Origin: Distichodus sexfasciatus
Lineage: Eukaryota; Chordata; Actinopteri; Characiformes; Distichodontidae
DNA length: 64,000 nt
Assembly: GCA_032718565.1 (NCBI GenBank)
Contig: JAVGVS010000013.1
Span: 62,001 to 126,000 of the forward strand
Direction: 5' to 3'
A program made the position numbers and the translations under genes. The stretch's first letter is position 1. Every line of letters starts with the position of its first letter. Below are positions 58,067-64,000 of this stretch, in pieces. The notes beneath the pieces are model-generated. The model worked only from the letters and a program-made list of their open reading frames with translations. It had not been told where the DNA came from and made no database searches.

Positions 58067-60069
58067 CTCCAATTTAAAAGGAGTTTCCCCGACAATGGAA
58101 GCAAGTCAGTGCCAGAGGTGAACGGGGCCGTCAAAAAGAATTTCTTTGCTTAGCCAAACCTCCTCCCATGGACACAGACAGATATTACAGGAAGTTGCAG
58201 TTGTCAACCCAGTCCTCTTACCAGCACCACGGGTGGTTCAATCTGATCCCACAATCCACTAGTCACTGCCTTAGGTCACTAGCACAGCTCCTCAGAGTCT
58301 CTACTTTTCCTCTAAAGGTGTGGATGGTGCTTTCACAGCACAGGCTGAAGCTATCAAAAGAATGGCTAACATTCTAAATAAATGACCACAGAAGGTCTGA
58401 TACTTGCAGATACTTTGAGAAAACATGACAGGCTTGTAGTTTCGCCTTTACCTATGTTCCCTGAAATGTCAACATTTCAGCAAAATCATTTACACAGAAA
58501 AGGAACCGCACTGCAGTCTTGCCAACCACAGATAATAGCAGTAAGCGTTTTTTTTTATGGAAAAGTATGATAAAGAGTTTGTCTGAGTAATGAGAATCAG
58601 TGCTATCTGTTTTGGCCTTTCTGTGGGGTAAATAATTCAGACAGCCTGAGCGGTTTTGGTTCTATCTGTGCAGAGACGGCCTTTGTGTTGGAGGACAATG
58701 TGCTGCATTGGAGGAATAAACGCTCGGGTCAAACCATCACCTCCTCTCATCCCACAGCTCTTAGACCGAGCTTTTTCTGATCAATATTATGGCTTCGGGA
58801 CCGGCGGGGTAATGGGCCGACACGTGAGCGATGGCGCCATCGGCTCACATGCTTGGGAGTCAATGAGAATGTTTTCTGCTTATCAGTGGAATCTGTGCTG
58901 CTTGCAGCCAGGCTCCATTCCTTTTCTTCCCCCTAGCCCCTCAAGCCATGTCAGAAGAGATGGGTGTGTATGTTTGTCAGGGAGCACCTCAGCAAATCTT
59001 AACCAGATATGGATCAGGATTCTCCAAAAATCTCCAAAAAAGCCCACACACCCAACAATCCAGGCGGGGAGGCCGATTTGGACGCAAATCCACTCACAAC
59101 CCGGGTTGTGAGACCCTCCCACAGATGAGCAGATGTCGCAGCTGCTAGGGCGAGGCTCGCTTTCAAGTGATCCTCTAGAAGTCGGGGCTACGAATAGTCA
59201 ATAAGAGAGGGGGGGGTGGGAATAATGTGGCGATAAAAATAACGCTCTCGAGCAGCCAGATGGGGTAACGGCTACCGATAAGACTAGCTGCTGGCTATCT
59301 CCCTCCTCGAGTCCAAAGAATTCCATTCACAGGCATCGACAAAAAGCTCTCCGGAACCGAACGGAAGAGGGACGCCCAAATCTTAAGAAGTGTTCCTGCC
59401 ACACTTTTAATTACAGCCGGCCCGCAATGGGATTTGAGAGTTCAGAGCGTTCGAGTCTCGCCATGACTGCAGGACAGCTCCGAGCTCACTTCTATATTAG
59501 TACATGGCTACGCTAGTGACGTCTCTCTGCCCACTCTGCCCTGGCACACACCTTCCACACACTGTGCTTCTAATGGGAGGCATCAATCAGGCCCTGGCAG
59601 GAGCATTCGTCTGCCTGAATTCCAGTGAGGTAATAAAAAAAAGTAAAAAATGGACAGGTCACAGTCGTATGCAATATTATTACTGTAAGTGCCCAACATT
59701 TTTAATCCATGAACTTAATTTATTATGCTGCTATTTCTTTCTGCGCTGGCGCTTCTAGACATTTATAAGACCAAAGCATGTAGAAAGACGAGCAAATAGT
59801 GGGAAAGGCAATGGAGATGTGCAACATTTTTCACACAAATGTACATAACCAGGGAATTTAGACATAAACAGGAATGCCAGACAGTATGGATGTGGGATTG
59901 TAATGGATGATGCTTCCTTCAGAACCTTAGGAAACCTTTCTGGAGACTTTCTGAATGTAATAGGCAGGTCCTCTACAGATTTTTCAACTTAAAGCAGTGA
60001 CTGGAATTGTGTTCCTGTGCATAAAGGAGACGGAAACTAAATTAATATGATGTTAAAATTAAACACTGT

Positions 60070-60430
60070 TACCCTAACAAAAACAAAATGTTGCTGCAGG
60101 TTTGCGGCAAAACCTGTAGTTAATTTGTGGTAAACAGTGGAGTTTGACAGAACACGTTGCCACAAGTTTGCCATTATCAGCCATAGTGGCAAATTTGCGG
60201 CAATCTTTTCTGGCAACAATGACAAATTGCCAATTTTTGGCAAACGTATTTCCCGTTTGATTTGGCAAAACAATATGGCAAGCTTGTAGTGAACCTTTGG
60301 TGACAAATTTGCCAGATGCATAAAGTTTTCCACAAAGTTTTCCACAAATCTAATTTGCATGTGAAAATATGGCCTTGCCACAAATTTGCGGCAACATCGT
60401 CAAAGATTAACTGCAAATGTTTTTGTAAAG
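60070..60430. repeat. Degenerate cluster of ttgcggcaa / ttgccacaaa motifs
   Basis: Variants of tttgcggcaa, tttgccac and caaatttg recur every 20-40 bases in both orientations over about 360 bases. No terminal repeats were identified. Confidence 0.55.
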
Positions 60431-61106
60431 GCTTGTAAGGACGTAGTTTTATTTCCAAGGGATGGCTCTATGTGCCCATGTGTCTCCAAGATATTCACCT
60501 CTACCAGTAGAGACTAATATCTACACTTGGTTGTAAGATGTGTGTGCAGCACAGTTTTTTCTCCATTTCCCAGATCCGTTTCTCACGAAGTACATAATGC
60601 CCAGATCACCTTTCCAGAAAAGTGCAATAAAAGTTATTATTATCGCATCCCTGGACGTTTGGGGCTGATTTATAGCCCCTAGCAGGCCTGGAGCTAGCGG
60701 CATATGTGAGCGATAGCTGGCTCATTACCATAAACGCATTTACTATGATAATGATGCAGCCTAATAGAGACAATAACATTAAAAAGGAAATATGAAATGC
60801 TCAGAGGATAAGAAAGGATAGTCTAAAATGTTAGATCATATCTACATATGATAAAGGCAAGAAGTTATGAATTCATGAATATATCCATATTCATTTAAAG
60901 AAGCAGGGATTCAGTTCATTATTGTTACAATTAACATGTCTGCTAACAGAGAGGGTTCAATTTCTATTATGAAGAGAAGAGTGGAAGATTGTGCAAAGGC
61001 CTTTTTGCTGCTACCTTTGAGAAAGTAACCTTTAAAGAGGGTAGCCTTGGAACGGACAAGTAAAGAAGCTTCGTAAAGTCAAAGTTTAGAACATAACGGC
61101 ACTTAC

Positions 61107-61190
61107 TGTTCCTGCACAACGAAGTCCGAGTTTTCTGGAGACACCTGTCCCGTCACGGGGTGCCGGAACGCTGTGGTCCTCTGGTTGTGG
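61107..61190 (-). CDS. plekha7: plekha7 exon 1 of window (second half of WW2)
   Basis: The first base completes an Asp codon from an exon off the window. Residues 1-27 are HNQRTTAFRHPVTGQVSPEN then SDFVVQE. The segment corresponds to the last two strands of the second WW domain (mammalian HNQQTTAFRHPVTGQ), where Phe stands in for the usual second Trp. Acceptor cgtccag, donor CA/gtaagt. Confidence 0.95.
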
Positions 61191-62152
61191 CTGGACGAGC
61201 AGAAGAGTAAAAGGGAGAGAGGGAGAAGGAGAGGGAAGAGAGAGGTGAGCTGAAAGAGCACCACTAGTGAGGCGAAACAAAAACGAGCAAACCGCCATTA
61301 ATCATCGCCCGTTTAATTTCGGCCCCCGGCGGAGGCCACGGCCTCGGGGTGGACATTCTGCAGGAATACACCAAGTTTCAACAGTTTGGGACGACTTTCC
61401 CAGCGAAGTGCAGAATGTGGAACGGGGCTGAGGCGGCGGCCAAACCCAGCTACTGCTATTTCGCACAAAGTGTGGACCTCAGCACAAAGCCCACAGTCAC
61501 TGCGGGAACTTTATTGATTTCAATTACGTAGGGTCATTCATCGCTTTAACTAGAAGTTTAAAGCATCTGGCTGTCAAAGGCTGGAATAAGACAGCGGAAA
61601 GAACGGTCTGTACACGACAAGACATGACAATAACATGAATAATGTGCTCGCTCTGGCATGTTTGATCGTTTGTTTACGCGCTTTGTGTCGGACCAACGGT
61701 TTCCTGCCCTTAGTGGTGGCATTTTAATGACTGACACCTTGCTGAGCCGTTTCTCTCCTGCTTTACTCGTCGTAACTTCTATCCATATAGATACAGAACT
61801 GACCTTAAAACAGCAGGATCTCTTGTGCTCACTCTACAGAGAGTTCTGGGCTTCTGGACCACAGCGGGTTAAGATTATGCTGGAGAGATAAATGTTACAC
61901 TTTGCAGGGAGCTAGTAATTCAGACCAGTCACTCTTCCTTTATTGCAGTAGATCTTTACGCACTCTCCCGACCCAGTGGACTAAGGCCTGGAAGCATTTC
62001 TTCATTTTAATGAGAGACGAAGTGAGTTCACACATCACAAAGGATTCAGATTTTTTCTGCATAACACACTGATTTCTCAACACAACCTCATTAGACGTCT
62101 CACAACAGGGCTTGGTATTATTGGAAATCACGACATATCAGTCACCTACACA

Positions 62153-63409
62153 CAGTGACGGGAATAACGGCGTTAAAATAACGGCGTTACTGAAAAAAAG
62201 CCATTTTTTAGTAACGGGTAATCTACCCAATTACTGTTTCCATCGTTACAACGTCGTTACAGTTATTGACAATAACATGCAGTGCGTTACTGTTATTAAG
62301 CTGTTTTCATCCGACCAAGCTCTCAGCTGCAGGAGCGGCAAAGCTTTTTTCTTTTCTTTGGTGGGGGCGACACAACCGCATAAAGCATGGTGATTGGCTA
62401 AGGTAGAGTAAAATATACAAAAAATCTTTCGTGTTCTATCATTCTACTATTATATACATAGTAATGACCAAATCTACAATGATATATGTGACCCTCCACG
62501 GCAAAACCAGACGCTTGTCGCAAATTTTCAAAATTGAGTTATTATGTTTTCATGAAAGGGCATAAATCAAGCTTCAAAACGATATCTATATCGCACGACA
62601 TATGACTGAGATATCAACATTCAAAGGAGTCGGCTTTCTCCTGTCACGCCAAGTGAGAAACGGAGAAATCGGCCTTTGAAGTTGACTATCGACGTAGCAC
62701 TCACAGACGTTTGGTGCGGTCGCGGCTACGTTTGCATTTACGGTAGCCTACGCTGCATTCACAGCCACACGGATAGCCTACCTGCATTAGGTTAACTGAA
62801 CTCGGGAGACGAAGATGGATTCCGGAGAAATATCTTCACACTAGTCAACGTTTTTAGGATGGAAAGGGTACGTTTTTCAGCGAAGTTTATTCACAATAGT
62901 ACAGTATAGACCTTCCACTATTTCAAAACACTAAAAACAAAAAATCCTAAATTGTACCCCACGCAACATAAACGGTCATTTTTCTCAGAAATCTCCGTTG
63001 CGACAAGCGACTGCCGTGGAGGGTCACATATTACATTTGATGTCTTGGTGTCTTGTCTCACATTGCCCCACAGCGATATTAGAATAGTGTAGATTTGTGT
63101 ACAATGTTTTCTGTTAAAAATGTATTTTATTTATATTTAGACTTTTATTTAGTTTAAGTGTCTTTCATTAATTACACATATTTAATAGTCAGTGTTATTA
63201 CAAATAATTGAACATACAGCTAAATTTCCATCAAAGCGGGGAGGGGATCCACATTTTTGAGATATTTTAACATTTTTTAAAAATGTAATGCATAAGTTTC
63301 TTTCCCTGGTAACTAGTTACTTTAATAATGCTGTAACTCAGTTACTTTTTAGAAGAAGTAACTAGTAACTATAACTAATTACTTTTTTAAAGTAATGTGC
63401 CCAACACTG
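62153..63409. mobile_element. hAT-type element, CCTACACA target duplication, with nested insertion
   Basis: Left end cagtgacgggaataacgg, right end cccaacactg, flanked by cctacaca on both sides (62145-62152, 63410-63417). The inner sequence is rich in gttactagttact motifs, a type familiar from fish genomes. The element at 62488-63027 interrupts it. Confidence 0.9.
62488..63027. mobile_element. TIR element family T, copy 3 (nested)
   Basis: Starts gtgaccctccacggcaaaac and ends gccgtggagggtcac, flanked by atat. Relative to copies 1 and 2 it lacks about 50 internal bases after actagtcaac and ggtttt near the right end. Confidence 0.9.
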
Positions 63410-64000
63410 CCTACACATCAGACATATAGAACTACACGTTAATTGCACATGGATTATTATTATTATGCAATTCTGCTCAGCAAATATGAACACATTCAGG
63501 GTTTCCCACTGGGCTTTATAGTTAAGGCGGCCGCCTTGACAACAAACGCCTCCTGCCTTGACTACGTCCCCACCGGAAAAAAATTAATAAAATACAAATA
63601 AAAATCCTTCCGCATCCTCGCATGTACAGACAGTGAAAGAAGAGCGCATCACGATGAGGCCGAATAGTGGCGTCTTTAGGTTAAATATGTTACCGCGGCA
63701 TCTAACTCCTGACGCCATTTAATCAGAGCTTTTTTATCGGGTCTGCTTTTCTACATGCACAGTTACAGAGAATTTACATGGCAGAACATTCAAAAACAAA
63801 ATGAACTGTCTAACAAGTTACACATGAACAGACAGCAGACATTTCCAAGTTCAGCAGCCCAAAGCAGTCACTCCACTGCCTCCGTTTCTGTGGAGACGGC
63901 ATCATCAAACACTCACGCTATCGTCGCACGGCCTGTAAATAGCACTATCGCCCAGACAAGAACCAGAGACGCTGCACATCCACATACGGTGTGCAGCACG

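Larger units (their letters stand above)
52603..61106 (-). other. plekha7 intron 1 of window
   Basis: An 8.5-kb intron with two family A SINEs, two truncated family B SINEs, one family C SINE, an inverted dispersed repeat arm, a cactgcaaaaaat-ended element, a TTAA-flanked MITE, CA/GT runs and a ttgcggcaa-rich repeat. Bases 54660-55670, 55950-56240 and 58080-60060 show no gene or recognisable repeat. Confidence 0.8.
61191..64000 (-). other. plekha7 intron upstream of WW2 exon (incomplete)
   Basis: Contains an hAT-type element (62153-63409) with a nested TIR element. The exon for the first half of WW2 was looked for and not found here. Bases 61200-62140 and 63420-64000 show nothing recognisable. 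Confidence 0.75.

Noticed and set aside
61191..64000. Exon for the first WW domain and first half of WW2
   Set aside because: Searched for the complement of a GWEEG...YFID-type segment and found none. It must lie right of the window.

Overview
The window is vertebrate nuclear DNA, almost certainly from a ray-finned (teleost) fish. It holds one recognisable gene, plekha7, running right to left on the minus strand, with about 60 kb of intron filled by fish-type transposons. The gene was identified by translating exon candidates between GT/AG sites and comparing them with what I know of the PLEKHA7 protein. Diagnostic stretches are the second WW domain (HNQRTTAFRHPVTGQ), the PH domain (WKRKWFVLSDYCLFYYK, FSADTQEDMNGW), VWQLYEWQQRQQFRHG, the coiled coil (MEQYRDQPAHAEKIAYQQ, ELWRIEDVMAGL) and MSAEEQLERMKRHQ. 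I cannot tell plekha7a from plekha7b.

Twenty-five exons were placed, from 61190 down to a stop at 441-443. Every junction keeps the reading frame. Together they give 3777 coding bases after the first carried-over base: 1258 residues plus a stop. Residue numbers below count from the first complete codon (His 1, 61189-61187). The start codon, first WW domain and first half of the second WW domain lie beyond 64000. Order of parts: WW2 end 1-20, proline-rich linker 29-75, PH domain about 94-212, low-complexity region 220-553 with conserved islands, p120-catenin-binding and PEELTLLLI region about 554-664, coiled coil about 665-812, Pro/Ser-rich region 813-992, C-terminal coiled coil about 1015-1040, and a long-isoform tail 1070-1258. 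A shorter product is predicted if the donor of exon 21 is not used (stop at 8428-8430). In other vertebrates PLEKHA7 sits at the zonula adherens, where it joins p120-catenin to microtubule minus ends and to PDZD11.

Layout, left to right: 1-440, a repeat-like stretch that would be 3' UTR. 441-14564, eleven C-terminal exons with Tc1-like and hAT-like elements, a foldback element with internal iterations and long purine tracts. 14565-31179, coiled-coil, p120-binding and linker exons, with clustered tRNA-derived SINEs, a candidate solo LTR or promoter, a foldback repeat and two copies of a roughly 630-bp terminal-inverted-repeat element. 31180-47124, PH exons with nested SINE/MITE insertions, an hAT-type MITE with a perfect 8-bp target duplication and (TA)n arrays. 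47125-64000, linker and WW2 exons, with a TTAA-flanked MITE, inverted dispersed repeats and an hAT-type element carrying a nested MITE.

There are no prokaryotic features, no CRISPR array and no rRNA. The tRNA-like sequences are SINE heads. No second protein-coding gene was found. The most unusual material is in the transposon layer and in the long purine/pyrimidine tracts abutting plekha7 acceptor sites.
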